41,231 nt of DNA from a virus, in the IMG/VR virus record IMGVR_UViG_3300025030_000224, positions 1-41,231 of that record. One strand, given 5' to 3'. How positions within the stretch are numbered: the first letter of the stretch is position 1; each line of letters opens with the position of its first letter. The position numbers were made by a program, and so were the translations under genes. Positions 1 to 7,695 of the stretch are shown piece after piece. The notes under the pieces are model-generated. The model saw nothing but the letters and a program-made list of their open reading frames with translations. It did no database searches and was not told where the DNA came from.

Positions 1-19
1 TGTTTATGGTGAAGGGGGG

Positions 20-62
20 TGTCATAGGAAGTAGGCGAAAGATGTCATAAGGTAGTTGGCGA
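20..62 (+). repeat. Paired left-end repeats, probable transposase sites
   Basis: Two related direct repeats occur at 20-38 (TGTCATAGGAAGTAGGCGA) and 43-62 (TGTCATAAGGTAGTTGGCGA), 23 bp start to start. Mu-family transposases bind several repeated sites just inside each end, so these are good candidates for the left transposase-binding sites. A related pair in the opposite orientation is found at 41167-41210. The assignment is inferred from position, spacing and the shared GTCATAA core. Confidence 0.55.
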
Positions 63-186
63 TGGTTTACGGATGGGCTACAGGTGGGGGGAAAATCGGA
101 GGCGAATCAAAATGGTTTTGATGTTTTGGCCCTGAAAAAAAATCTTCCTTTTTGTCCTGGTGCACGACATGGTTTGGTGTCTGGAG

Positions 187-211
187 AGAGGCTTTTTTGC
201 CTCTTTTTTTC
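187..211 (+). terminator. Rightward intrinsic terminator at left end
   Basis: A hairpin (AGAGGC, loop of six T, GCCTCT) is followed by a run of T on the + strand. It would stop transcription entering from the left flank before it opposes the leftward lysogeny operon, which ends at 221. On the - strand no T-run follows, so it is not a good terminator for that operon. Confidence 0.6.
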
Positions 212-220
212 GTTTGTGGA

Positions 221-508
221 TCAGGGGCCCGGCGGCGTTGGCTTGCCGAGGATTAGTGTGGCTGTGGTCGGCGGCGGCTCGCTGACGATGCCCCAATAAT
301 GATGGACGATCTTCATGGCGGCGGTCGCGGCTGCTGGTGAGAGGTAGATGTCTACTACCTGGTCATTTACTGGTGATGAGTAAACTGCGATCGCCGGATC
401 GGGCTCGCGTTCACGGATCAGATCCCGCAGCTGGGCCAGCAGGCGCTCTGTTTTACCCTGCATTGCTTCTTCCTTGGTAAATCGCATTCTATACCAGCTC
501 TGGGTCAT
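221..508 (-). CDS. Small protein of lysogeny operon, unknown function
   Basis: A 95-aa protein starting MTQSWYRMRF. The start at 508 is chosen because an AAAGGAC ribosome-binding site precedes it and it lies only 13 bases after the lipoprotein stop. It has a charged, probably helical N-terminal half (Glu/Arg/Gln-rich around residues 12-35) and a Pro-rich C-terminus (EPPPTT, GKPTPPGP). No signal peptide, membrane segment or known motif is seen. As the last gene of a leftward series repressor-lipoprotein-this gene, it is probably expressed from the prophage. Function unknown; a partner of the lipoprotein in lysogenic conversion or exclusion is possible but unproven. Confidence 0.6.
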   Translation of the reverse strand: MTQSWYRMRFTKEEAMQGKTERLLAQLRDLIREREPDPAIAVYSSPVNDQVVDIYLSPAAATAAMKIVHHYWGIVSEPPPTTATLILGKPTPPGP

Positions 509-521
509 GTTTTGCCGTCCT

Positions 522-1016
522 TTAATGACTGGTCTCTTGTCTGAAGGCCACCATAAACTCCCTGAAGTTGTAAATAGCTCCTGACGGATCGTCTCTGAGG
601 GTCCCCTCGATGTAATCCTTGGTGAGGTCGAGGCGGTACATGACTTTGCTCCCGCTGACAATGGCGTCCACCAGCTCCGGGGTTATTTGATAGCTGTCCT
701 CGATCAGGGATTGGCTGCCGTAGGGGACAAGGGTCGGATGGCCGGCTGCTCTGAGGTCAAAAAGCTTGCCGTCGATATTAAAGTGGAGCGAATCCCCGCC
801 GGCCATAACTCCACCGTCAACTGCCGCGTCAAGGCGGATTCTGTCGGCGGGCATTTTTGAATTCCATGCCAATGTCAGATTGACTGCGCCGTTTTCGCAC
901 CAGCCGTATTTGGTGTTGATATGTGTGCTTCCATCGAAATCAGATTTGGTCACTTTGGCTCCGACACAGGCCGATAGTGACAACGCTATTAAAACTAAAG
1001 TAAGTGCTCTTCTCAT
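522..1016 (-). CDS. Lipoprotein, probable lysogenic-conversion gene
   Basis: A 164-aa protein with a short Arg-Arg N-terminus, a hydrophobic stretch and a lipobox (LSAC, Cys-17), which marks it for lipid attachment in the cell envelope. The mature part has no recognised domain; it looks like a compact beta-rich secreted domain with one further Cys at about 40. The start is supported by a strong GAGGGGGG ribosome-binding site. It lies 57 bases downstream of the repressor on the same strand, so it is probably made in lysogens. Phage lipoproteins in this position often block superinfection or alter the host surface; that role here is inference from position only. Confidence 0.75.
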   Translation of the reverse strand: MRRALTLVLIALSLSACVGAKVTKSDFDGSTHINTKYGWCENGAVNLTLAWNSKMPADRIRLDAAVDGGVMAGGDSLHFNIDGKLFDLRAAGHPTLVPYGSQSLIEDSYQITPELVDAIVSGSKVMYRLDLTKDYIEGTLRDDPSGAIYNFREFMVAFRQETSH

Positions 1017-1073
1017 TTATCCCCCCTCTGTTACTTCACATCGCACCGGTCCTTTTAAAATATCCGACCAGAT

Positions 1074-1571
1074 CTATTCCCTCTTTTTCCGGCGGGTTGC
1101 TGGTTCAGTTTTTGGCTTTTTATCCTTTTTTTCTGCCAGGAGACCTGCGAGCAATTTTCTTTCTTCGGCATATCTCAGGATATCCCGCTTTTGTTGTACT
1201 GTCATGGTAGCTAGAAGCTCGTTGATGATTTTACTCACCATTTCCGGATGAATATGCGCTTCCGGTTCATCAATAAGAATTAATGGCTCCTTCACTCCCG
1301 CTATATATCTTGCGCTGATCCGTAACTCATCATCGTAGTTGATCTGTTCTCGCGCCTTCTTCGCACCGGTCAGTATCCATTCCAACTCCAAATCAAATTC
1401 CCTACAAAAAGAAATCACCTGCTCATAGGGGATCGTATTCCTGAGCTTCCAGACGGCCAGCTTTTTAGGCGGCACCTTGAGTAAACGTGCGATATCAGCA
1501 TCATTTTTGGCGTCAGTCACCAGTTTGATGCGATCGAGTATCTCAATTATTGAAATGACTACATTTTGCAA
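1074..1571 (-). CDS. CI-type phage repressor with Walker-B-like insert
   Basis: A 165-aa protein. Residues ~7-70 match the helix-turn-helix N-terminal domain of the phage CI repressor family: an IIEILDRIKL helix, DADIARLLKV, then KLAVWKLRNTIPYEQVISFC and EWILTGA. It is the likely lysogeny repressor, in the usual position left of the early operon and facing away from it. The only in-frame start before this domain is a TTG at 1571, preceded by AGGGAA; an ATG seven bases inside is in another frame. Residues 97-110 read LILIDEPEAHIHPE, the Walker B/His signature of ABC and AAA-type ATPases, yet no Walker A is present. The C-terminus is very basic. Whether the insert binds nucleotide or is a relic is unknown. 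Confidence 0.8.
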   Translation of the reverse strand: MQNVVISIIEILDRIKLVTDAKNDADIARLLKVPPKKLAVWKLRNTIPYEQVISFCREFDLELEWILTGAKKAREQINYDDELRISARYIAGVKEPLILIDEPEAHIHPEMVSKIINELLATMTVQQKRDILRYAEERKLLAGLLAEKKDKKPKTEPATRRKKRE

Positions 1572-1610
1572 TTAAATTCCCTTGACAATGACTACAAAAT
1601 GAAATACTTT
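1554..1610 (+). promoter_or_regulatory. Early promoter with overlapping repeat operators
   Basis: TTGACA at 1582-1587, a 17-base spacer and TACTTT at 1605-1610 form a good sigma-70-type promoter facing the Ner-like gene and transposase operon. The decamer AATGACTACA occurs at 1554-1563 and 1587-1596, exactly 33 bases apart, with the second copy inside the promoter spacer and the first inside the repressor's 5' end. An inverted CATTTTG / CAAAATG pair flanks the interval. These are plausible repressor or Ner operators controlling both directions. Confidence 0.65.
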
Positions 1611-1688
1611 CGCGGTGCAGTTAATTACTGATTACGTTTTGAAAGGTTAACCATTTTGGCCGTAAACGGCCGTATTGAGAGGTGTCCC

Positions 1689-1931
1689 ATGACCAAAGAG
1701 GAACAGGCCCGCCAGGAACAATTTCGCCAGATACGGGGCGAGATGGTGAAGAACGGCATCACGAATGCGCAGATCGCCCGTGATGCGCAGGTCTCCACGG
1801 TGTACGTCTACTATGTCCTGACTGGACGGCGTGCCGGGTACCGCATCAGAAGGGCGATCGCTAAGGCCGTCCATCAGCCGGTCGAAAAGCTCTGGCCGGA
1901 TACTCCTCCTGCTTACAGGAGGGCGGCGTGA
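1689..1931 (+). CDS. Ner-like early DNA-binding regulator
   Basis: An 80-aa protein that starts at ATG 1689 behind a GAGGTG ribosome-binding site. Residues ~18-62 form a helix-turn-helix (NGITNAQIARDAQVS, then VYYVLTGRRAGYRIRRAIAKA), ending in the PVEKLWP motif typical of the Ner/Nlp family, where Ner of phage Mu represses early and repressor promoters. It is the first gene after the early promoter, the position of ner in Mu. Likely role: turning down early transcription after infection and competing with the repressor. Family call is from motif recognition. Confidence 0.75.
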   Translation: MTKEEQARQEQFRQIRGEMVKNGITNAQIARDAQVSTVYVYYVLTGRRAGYRIRRAIAKAVHQPVEKLWPDTPPAYRRAA

Positions 1932-1967
1932 AGCTCTCCGACGCTAAGATTGCCCTGATTGCTTCAA

Positions 1968-2153
1968 TCATGTACGGCTCTGGGAGATGTGGCCAGCAAG
2001 TATCTCAGCCACATCATGAGCTTTGTGAACCTCAGCATCCAGCTCTTCCTGAGTCAAAGGCCTGCCCGCTTGATTTTGTTGGACGATTATTCCCGTGTTC
2101 TGGGCAACCAGCATTGTCCACGCTAACAGCTGATCAAATTCAGATTGTTTCAT
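1968..2153 (-). CDS. Small antisense gene inside early operon, unknown
   Basis: A 61-aa protein on the strand opposite to the surrounding early genes. It begins MKQSEFDQLLAWTMLVAQNT with a near-perfect GGAGGT ribosome-binding site seven bases upstream, and has an ordinary soluble, helical composition (QEELDAEVHKAHDVAEILAG). The rightward frame opposite it has poor coding character after ~18 residues, so the leftward reading is preferred. Its transcript would be antisense to the early mRNA between the Ner-like gene and the next regulator. No family recognised; it could act as protein, as antisense RNA, or both. Confidence 0.55.
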   Translation of the reverse strand: MKQSEFDQLLAWTMLVAQNTGIIVQQNQAGRPLTQEELDAEVHKAHDVAEILAGHISQSRT

Positions 2154-2235
2154 GTCTGACCTCCGGGCGCTGCAGTCTATCAAAACGGGTTTGATTTTAA
2201 TAGTGGGAATTTTAACCGCTTGAAATGAGGGCGCA

Positions 2236-2667
2236 ATGTCGAAACGAATGACGAAAATAGATAGGGCTCTATCCACTCAACAGGGGCTGTTTGATACGAC
2301 TCTGGCCGAGGGGAGCCTGGACATGCTTCTGGGCCTGAAACAGCTGATGTCCAGGGAGATGAACGGGTCGGACCGCTACCTGGTTGCGGCGCAGATTAGC
2401 CGCTTGACGGGCCGCGATCTGTCCAAGGAGATGCTGGACAAGTATGTGGCGAGCGACGCTGCCTACCGCCCTCCCGCCGACATGCTGGTGGCTTTCTGCC
2501 ACGTAGTTAGCTCGGTCCGGGTGTTCAGGTATCTGCTGGAGCCCCTGGGGCGCGACGTGCTGGAACCTGAGGACAAAGACCTGGTTGATCTGGCCCGGCT
2601 GCAGGAGCAGCACAGGGATATAGAGTCGAAGATGTTGGAGATCCGCCGCAAGCGCGGACTGAAATAG
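2236..2667 (+). CDS. Putative phage regulatory protein
   Basis: A 143-aa soluble protein. The central part (residues ~38-85: SREMNGSDRYLVAAQISRLT, GRDLSKEMLDKYVAS, then RPPADMLVAFCHVV) resembles a helix-turn-helix-type segment shared by early proteins of Mu-like phages. The C-terminal ~40 residues are a charged helix likely to form a coiled coil (LARLQEQHRDIESKMLEIRR). It lies between the Ner-like gene and an IclR-type winged-helix gene, which supports a regulatory role. Exact function not known. A second in-frame Met lies four residues in and could be the true start. Confidence 0.5.
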   Translation: MSKRMTKIDRALSTQQGLFDTTLAEGSLDMLLGLKQLMSREMNGSDRYLVAAQISRLTGRDLSKEMLDKYVASDAAYRPPADMLVAFCHVVSSVRVFRYLLEPLGRDVLEPEDKDLVDLARLQEQHRDIESKMLEIRRKRGLK

Positions 2668-2678
2668 GGAGATATCGG

Positions 2679-2975
2679 ATGGCTGAAACAACGTACAGAC
2701 GGATTGAGGCGGTAGCAAAGGCGATCGCGATCCTTGAGTTCCTCGCCACCCAGAAGCATCCGGTGGGCGGGCCGGAGATTGCCAGGGCAGTGGATATGCC
2801 GGTGGCAACGGTGATGAGCCAGATCATCACGCTGCAGGATCACAACTTCGTGCGCAACCTGGGCGCGGGGTTCGAGCTCGGCATGGGCGCGGCACTGATC
2901 TGGGCTCGCAAGAAATCGCTCCTCGAGGGTGAGCGGTCCCGCATAGACAACGAAATTACCAAACTGGAGGGCTGA
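2679..2975 (+). CDS. IclR-type winged-helix DNA-binding protein
   Basis: A 98-aa protein almost entirely made of an IclR-like winged helix-turn-helix: AVAKAIAILEFLATQKHPVG, then PEIARAVDMPVATVMSQIITL and a wing (HNFVRNLGAGFELG). Full IclR regulators are ~250 aa with an effector domain; here only the DNA-binding half is present, followed by a short charged helix (residues 78-97). It starts 11 bases after the previous gene and is followed by the next one after a single base, so it belongs to the early operon just upstream of the transposase. Probable early DNA-binding regulator. Confidence 0.65.
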   Translation: MAETTYRRIEAVAKAIAILEFLATQKHPVGGPEIARAVDMPVATVMSQIITLQDHNFVRNLGAGFELGMGAALIWARKKSLLEGERSRIDNEITKLEG

Positions 2976-2976
2976 G

Positions 2977-4095
2977 ATGCCAAAAAGAGCTTGCAACGCT
3001 GAGGACTACAACTGGCTGGTTAATACACCCGCCTCTGACGGGAACTTTAAGGCTGCGCTGGAGCGCTCAAGCGAGGCCACTATCAAGAAGGCGGTGGAGT
3101 TCGTGGAGGGGAAAGAGGGGGAGAAAACCAAGGAACTGGAGCTGCGCCGCAGGCTGCGCAAGTTCAATACGGCCAGAGTCGTGCCGCGTGCCGATGTCGA
3201 TACCAGCACGGCTCTGGCCTTGATGGCAGAGGAAAAGAGCGTGGCGGATACCGCACGGATGCAGGTTGAAGAGCGCGAGCGCAGCATAGCAAACGCATAC
3301 GAGACAGCCGGCATCATCAAGACTCTTAACTTTGTCGGGAAAGTGGTGACCGTCACCAGTTTGGTCCAGCTGGACAAGGTCAAGAAGTCAAAGAGCTATA
3401 AGGGTATCGGCACATGGGATGAGTATTGTGAATACACGGGCTTAGACCGTCACTCGATAGACCAGCAGCTGCTCAGTCTCAACACTTTCGGACAGGAGTT
3501 TTTGGAGACGGTCACCAGTTTTGGAGTTGGTTACCGCGAGATGAGGAGGCTACGCCAACTCTCCAACGATGGGGACATCACCATCGTAGATAACTGCGTC
3601 GAGATCGGCGGCGAGAGTATCCCCCTGGACGCGGACCATAAAGAGGATCTGCAGGCGGCTCTTGAGCGGGTGCTCGACGAGAAGGCCGAAGCGCTTGAGG
3701 ATGCCCACGCCACGGTGAAGGCCAAGGACCGCGTCCTGGGCTCGAAAGACGAGGTGATCAAGAAGCAGGAGAAGGAGCTGCGCAAGCTCTCCCGCGAGTC
3801 GGCATCCCGCGACCTCCCCCCGGCTGAGGACGCCTTCCTGCAACGCATGGAGAACACCCGCATCTCCTTCGACGGCTATCTGATGAAAGCGGATCCCGAC
3901 TTCGTCATGAACGAGTTCAATGACCTGGGCGAGGTCACCCCGCGCATGCGGGCGGCGCTCATCTCGACGCTGCATTACATGAAGATGCAGGTGCTGGCGG
4001 CCTACGATACCGCTGTCACCAACTACGGCGATCCGACCATGAATCCCGAGATCCTGGATGGTTTCGCAAACTGGGAAAAGCAGCAGAACTCGTAG
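2977..4095 (+). CDS. Early coiled-coil protein, unknown function
   Basis: A 372-aa soluble protein. Residues ~1-100 are charged and helical. Residues ~110-190 (KTLNFVGKVVTVTSLVQLDK, TWDEYCEYTGLDRHSIDQQL, GVGYREMRRLRQL) resemble DUF3102-like helix-turn-helix segments of phage replication or regulatory proteins. Residues ~220-285 are a long coiled coil (LERVLDEKAEALEDAHATVK..VIKKQEKELRKLSRE). The C-terminal ~90 residues form another helical domain. It starts one base after the previous stop. Placed directly upstream of transposase A, it may act in DNA binding or partitioning around replication; no function is established from the sequence. Confidence 0.55.
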   Translation: MPKRACNAEDYNWLVNTPASDGNFKAALERSSEATIKKAVEFVEGKEGEKTKELELRRRLRKFNTARVVPRADVDTSTALALMAEEKSVADTARMQVEERERSIANAYETAGIIKTLNFVGKVVTVTSLVQLDKVKKSKSYKGIGTWDEYCEYTGLDRHSIDQQLLSLNTFGQEFLETVTSFGVGYREMRRLRQLSNDGDITIVDNCVEIGGESIPLDADHKEDLQAALERVLDEKAEALEDAHATVKAKDRVLGSKDEVIKKQEKELRKLSRESASRDLPPAEDAFLQRMENTRISFDGYLMKADPDFVMNEFNDLGEVTPRMRAALISTLHYMKMQVLAAYDTAVTNYGDPTMNPEILDGFANWEKQQNS

Positions 4096-4147
4096 TTTCA
4101 TTGCCTGCATGAAGTCTTGTTATCTCATTTAAATTCAGGGGGCCACC

Positions 4148-5866
4148 ATGTGGCAGCGGCAATTGGTCATCGAGCTGAAAGAGGCAAAATCGCGTGAGAG
4201 AAAAACGGTGCTGGAGCGGTACCAGGGAATGTACGGCTACAGCAAAGAGCATCTCTACCGGATAGCCCGCGAGTTCGGTTTCGTGTCGGGCCGTAAAGAG
4301 CGCGAGGACAAGGGGCTGTCGGTCCTGGCCGAGGAGCAGATCGATTTCGTCGCTGCCTTCATCAATAAGTCGGCCCGGGAGAACAAGGGGTCATTCATGC
4401 CGGTGGAGAACGCCATGGAAATCGCCATAGACAACAACATCCTGCAGCGCGGGGAGATATCGGTGGGCGGCATGGGGCGCATCCTGCGCGACCGCCAGAT
4501 GGACGCCAAGCGGCAGAACGCTCCTACCCCGCACACGGAAATGCGCTCGCTGCATCCGAACCACGTGCATCTGGTCGACTCCTCGGTCTGTATCCAGTAC
4601 TACCTGGCCGACGGCGGGCTGAAGATCATGCGCGAGGACGAGTTCTACAAGAACAAGTTCGAAAATTTCAAAAAGGTGAAGGAACCCCTGCAGCGTTATG
4701 TACTGACCGATCATTTTTCCAGTTCCCTCTTCGTCAAATACTACGTGGCGGCGGGCGAGACGGCCGAGAACCTGTTCGACTTCCTGGTCTGCGCCTGGGA
4801 AGCCAAACAGGATGAGCGCTTCCCCTTTCGCGGGGCCCCGCTGAAGATGCTGATGGACGGCGGCTGCCACGCCAAGGCCCGCGCCATGGGCGCCGGATTC
4901 TGGGACGGGCTGGACATCGATATCATCCCGGGAAAGACCGGAAACTCGCGGCGCCAGGGGGCCGTTGAGGTGCATCACAACATTTGGGAGATGTGGTTCG
5001 AGACCCGCCTGCGCTTCGATCCGGCCTCCACGGTGGAGGAACTGAACCTGAAGGCACGCGACTTCTGCATCTGGTTCAACGCCACCAGGAAGCATACGCG
5101 GACCCAGATGACGCGGCTCTCCTGCTGGATGCTGATCAAGAGCGAGCAGCTCCGGGAGCTTCCGGAGCGCGCCGTACTGCAGGATTTGATGAACAAACCG
5201 GAAGAGACCCGCACGGTTACCAACCACATGATTTCCTACGAGGGCAAGTCGTTCAACCTCAAATTCGCCAACATCCCGCACGGTAGCAAGGTGAAGGTGA
5301 TCAAGAACATCTGGAAGTGGAAGGACTCCATCATCACGGTGTCCTACGATAACAATCTCTTCGATGTCCAGTCGGTGGAAAAGCTCCCCGCGGAGCTGGG
5401 CGGGTTCTCGGCGCATGCCGCGATCATCGGCGAGGAGTACAAGGCCCAGCCGCATACGGTGACCCAGCAGGGCATGAAGCGGGCGGAAGAGCTGGCCTAT
5501 GCCAACGTTCTTACCCCGGAGATGAAGCCCGAGGAGAAGGCCAAGGCGATCAAGAAGGCGACTCCTTTTGCCGGGATGAACGTGTTCGGCGGCTTCGCGG
5601 ACAAGCTGGGGAACATGGCCGCGCTGCCCAAGCAGGGCACGGTGATCGAGATGGGGCGCGAGATCGTGAGCCGGTCGATACCGATTACCGAGTTCTTCAA
5701 GCGGCTGCGCGACGAGGTCGGGCGGATCGCCCCGGATATGAACCGGGAGCTCCGCGCGATCTACGGCGAAGCCATAGATGCAGCCGAGGCGGCGCAGGTG
5801 ATAGAGCAGATTGCAAGCGGCACTTGGGCCGCGGGATGTGATACCCGGCAGGCACAGAACCTCTAG
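4148..5866 (+). CDS. A: Mu-type DDE transposase (gpA-like)
   Basis: A 572-aa protein, close in size to MuA (663 aa). It catalyses strand cleavage and transfer that integrates the phage and drives replicative transposition. The catalytic triad is visible: D144 (HLVDSS), D237 (LKMLMDGG) and E274 (GAVEVHHNIWE), with 36 residues between D and E as in retroviral-type integrases. The N-terminal ~120 residues are helical with a helix-turn-helix-like YSKEHLYRIAREFGF, suited to end binding; residues ~345-400 fit the beta-barrel that follows the catalytic core. The C-terminal ~80 residues match the region that contacts the B ATPase. It is followed after 30 bases by the B gene, the canonical Mu A-B pair. 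Confidence 0.93.
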   Translation: MWQRQLVIELKEAKSRERKTVLERYQGMYGYSKEHLYRIAREFGFVSGRKEREDKGLSVLAEEQIDFVAAFINKSARENKGSFMPVENAMEIAIDNNILQRGEISVGGMGRILRDRQMDAKRQNAPTPHTEMRSLHPNHVHLVDSSVCIQYYLADGGLKIMREDEFYKNKFENFKKVKEPLQRYVLTDHFSSSLFVKYYVAAGETAENLFDFLVCAWEAKQDERFPFRGAPLKMLMDGGCHAKARAMGAGFWDGLDIDIIPGKTGNSRRQGAVEVHHNIWEMWFETRLRFDPASTVEELNLKARDFCIWFNATRKHTRTQMTRLSCWMLIKSEQLRELPERAVLQDLMNKPEETRTVTNHMISYEGKSFNLKFANIPHGSKVKVIKNIWKWKDSIITVSYDNNLFDVQSVEKLPAELGGFSAHAAIIGEEYKAQPHTVTQQGMKRAEELAYANVLTPEMKPEEKAKAIKKATPFAGMNVFGGFADKLGNMAALPKQGTVIEMGREIVSRSIPITEFFKRLRDEVGRIAPDMNRELRAIYGEAIDAAEAAQVIEQIASGTWAAGCDTRQAQNL

Positions 5867-5896
5867 GTGCCAGGCCATTCAATGGAGGTGTGAACG

Positions 5897-7153
5897 ATGC
5901 GGAAACTGGAAAGCAGGGTGACTCCCTACACGATGGAATTTCAGCCGCTGATTCTGAAGCAGATCGCCCTGGACTGTGACGTGTCCCAGGGAGAACTGGC
6001 AAAGGCCACAGGCGTGAGCAGAACCTCGATGAATCTCTGCTTCAACAAGGGGTATATCCCCATGACGGTGCCGGGTTTCAAGAGCGACACCGAGGAGTAT
6101 CTGGCTACCAATCCACGTGCAACTCAGTGGCTCATGGAGCGCGGCCTGAAAATCTCGGACATCTGGAACACCGGCGAAGGGAAGGAGTTACGCCATGTAA
6201 TGCCGGCGGGAAACGGCGACCGGATGGTGCAGGGGAAGAAAGCAAAGCGGCAGGGTCTGGCGACAGGCTTGCCGGATCAGATTGTCATGAAATGGGAGGT
6301 AGAGATGATTTCCGAAGATACAAAGAGGCATTTCAAGCTGTTTCGTAACCCTTTTGTCGCAGATGTGGAGAAGAGCGGGGATATTTTCCGCTCGGATGAA
6401 CACCGCTACATCGAGATGGCCATGCTGGACGCCGCTAAAAACGGCGGTTTTCTTGCGGTTGTGGGCGAGGTCGGCAGCGGCAAAACGACCATGCGCCGCG
6501 AGGTGATGGAGCAGCTCCGCAAAGAGACCAACGTGATGGTGATCTTTCCCCAGATCATCGACAAGAGCCGGGTCACGGCGTCATCGATCTGCGACGCGAT
6601 CATCCTGGACCTGTCCGAGGAGAAGCCCAAGGTCAAGCTGGAGCAGAAAACGCGCCAGGTGCAGCGGCTGATGATGGACCGCTCGCGCGCCGGCTTCCAG
6701 GCCTGCCTGATCATCGAAGAGGCACACGACCTGAGCACCCAGACGCTCAAGTATCTCAAGCGCTTCAGCGAGCTCGAAGACGGCTACAAGAAGCTCCTGG
6801 GCATCATCCTGATCGGCCAGACGGAACTCAAGAACATGTTCAACGAAAGCCAGCATGTCGAGATGCGTGAGGTTATCCGGCGCGTCCAGGTGGCCGAGAT
6901 CCGCGGGCTGAACGGGAACCTGAAAGACTACCTGCGGCTCAAGTTCAAGCGGGTCGGCGGCGACATCGACAAGATCATGGATGAGGCTGCGATCGTCGCC
7001 CTGGGCAACCGGCTCACTATGAACGACTCCAGGAACAAGCCGGTTTCCCACGCCTACCCGCTCCTGGTGAACAACTACGTGGCGCGCGCCATGAACCTCG
7101 CTTGCGAGCTCGGCGAGACGGTCATCACGGAAGAAGTGGTGAACGGGATATGA
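5897..7153 (+). CDS. B: MuB-like AAA+ ATPase, target DNA activator
   Basis: A 418-aa ATPase. Residues ~15-60 hold a helix-turn-helix (DVSQGELAKATGVSRTSMNL) as at the N-terminus of MuB. The AAA+ domain has Walker A GEVGSGKT (190-197) and Walker B ACLIIEEAHD (269-278), as in ExeA/MuB-type ATPases. MuB polymerises on target DNA, activates the transposase and gives target immunity. It is longer than MuB (312 aa), mainly in the linker between the N-terminal domain and the ATPase. A GGAGGTG site precedes the start, and its stop overlaps the start of the next gene (ATGA). Confidence 0.9.
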   Translation: MRKLESRVTPYTMEFQPLILKQIALDCDVSQGELAKATGVSRTSMNLCFNKGYIPMTVPGFKSDTEEYLATNPRATQWLMERGLKISDIWNTGEGKELRHVMPAGNGDRMVQGKKAKRQGLATGLPDQIVMKWEVEMISEDTKRHFKLFRNPFVADVEKSGDIFRSDEHRYIEMAMLDAAKNGGFLAVVGEVGSGKTTMRREVMEQLRKETNVMVIFPQIIDKSRVTASSICDAIILDLSEEKPKVKLEQKTRQVQRLMMDRSRAGFQACLIIEEAHDLSTQTLKYLKRFSELEDGYKKLLGIILIGQTELKNMFNESQHVEMREVIRRVQVAEIRGLNGNLKDYLRLKFKRVGGDIDKIMDEAAIVALGNRLTMNDSRNKPVSHAYPLLVNNYVARAMNLACELGETVITEEVVNGI

Positions 7154-7695
7154 GCGGCGCCGGGGTGAAAGTCGGCGACCGGTTTGCGAATAAGGGTCAG
7201 ATTTCCCCGCGGCAGATCAAGATCATTCACACGCTGGTATCGGCACTTGGGATGGACCGGGAGAGCTATGTGGCGCTGCTCCAGCAGGTGGCAAACAGCA
7301 GCAAGGTGAAGAGCTCGAAGGAGCTCACCTGGAGGCAGGCGGAGAACGTAATCGACGACCTGCAGATCAAGAAGGGGTCTCCGGCCCCTGCCAAGGCCAA
7401 GCGGCCGCTGCCGTTCACCGACCTTGACGGTCGTCCCGGGATGGCGTCGGGCGCGCAGTGCAGGTTGATGGCGGCCTCCTGGAGCGAGGTCTCCCGGGCG
7501 GAGACTTCGGAAGCGAAAATGAAGGCGCTGGATAAGTTCGTCAAGCGGATCGTCGGGTGTGACTCGATCCGCTTCGTTAAGGGGTGGCAGGTGGAAAAGG
7601 TGATGAAGGCAATCACGGTGATGAAAACAAAGGGGGTAAGCGATGCTGAGACGACTACTGACGAGGTTGGTTTGCTGGTACCGCAGGGACCGTAA
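7150..7695 (+). CDS. gemA: GemA/gp16-like regulatory protein
   Basis: A 181-aa member of the Mu gp16/GemA family (DUF1018). Start at 7150 chosen for the ATGA overlap with the B stop. Family-like segments are SPRQIKIIHTLVSALGMDRE near the N-terminus and SKELTWRQAENVIDDLQIKK, followed by MASGAQCRLMAASWSEV and the C-terminal DSIRFVKGWQVEKVMKAIT. In Mu, GemA modulates early host gene expression and DNA topology; here that role is inferred from family and position only. The last 53 bases overlap a short reading frame in another frame. Confidence 0.85.
   Translation: MSGAGVKVGDRFANKGQISPRQIKIIHTLVSALGMDRESYVALLQQVANSSKVKSSKELTWRQAENVIDDLQIKKGSPAPAKAKRPLPFTDLDGRPGMASGAQCRLMAASWSEVSRAETSEAKMKALDKFVKRIVGCDSIRFVKGWQVEKVMKAITVMKTKGVSDAETTTDEVGLLVPQGP

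Larger units (their letters stand above)
1..220. other. Left phage end, non-coding
   Basis: About 220 bases with no convincing gene. It begins with TG, as transposable phage ends do, and carries two similar repeats at 20-38 and 43-62, then a terminator-like hairpin at 187-211. The leftward lysogeny operon stops at 221. I see no host gene here, so the true left end is probably at or very near base 1. A short rightward open frame in this stretch has no ribosome-binding site and is not called. Confidence 0.55.

Noticed and set aside
84-299. 71-aa rightward frame at the left end
   Set aside because: Runs through the intrinsic terminator and the leftward operon end, has no ribosome-binding site and is Phe/Gly-rich.
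1928-2194. 88-aa rightward frame overlapping the Ner-like stop, with AGGAGGG upstream
   Set aside because: Only the first ~18 residues look protein-like; the remainder is antisense to the better leftward 61-aa gene. The AGGAGGG lies in the Ner-like gene end and may be chance. Not fully excluded.
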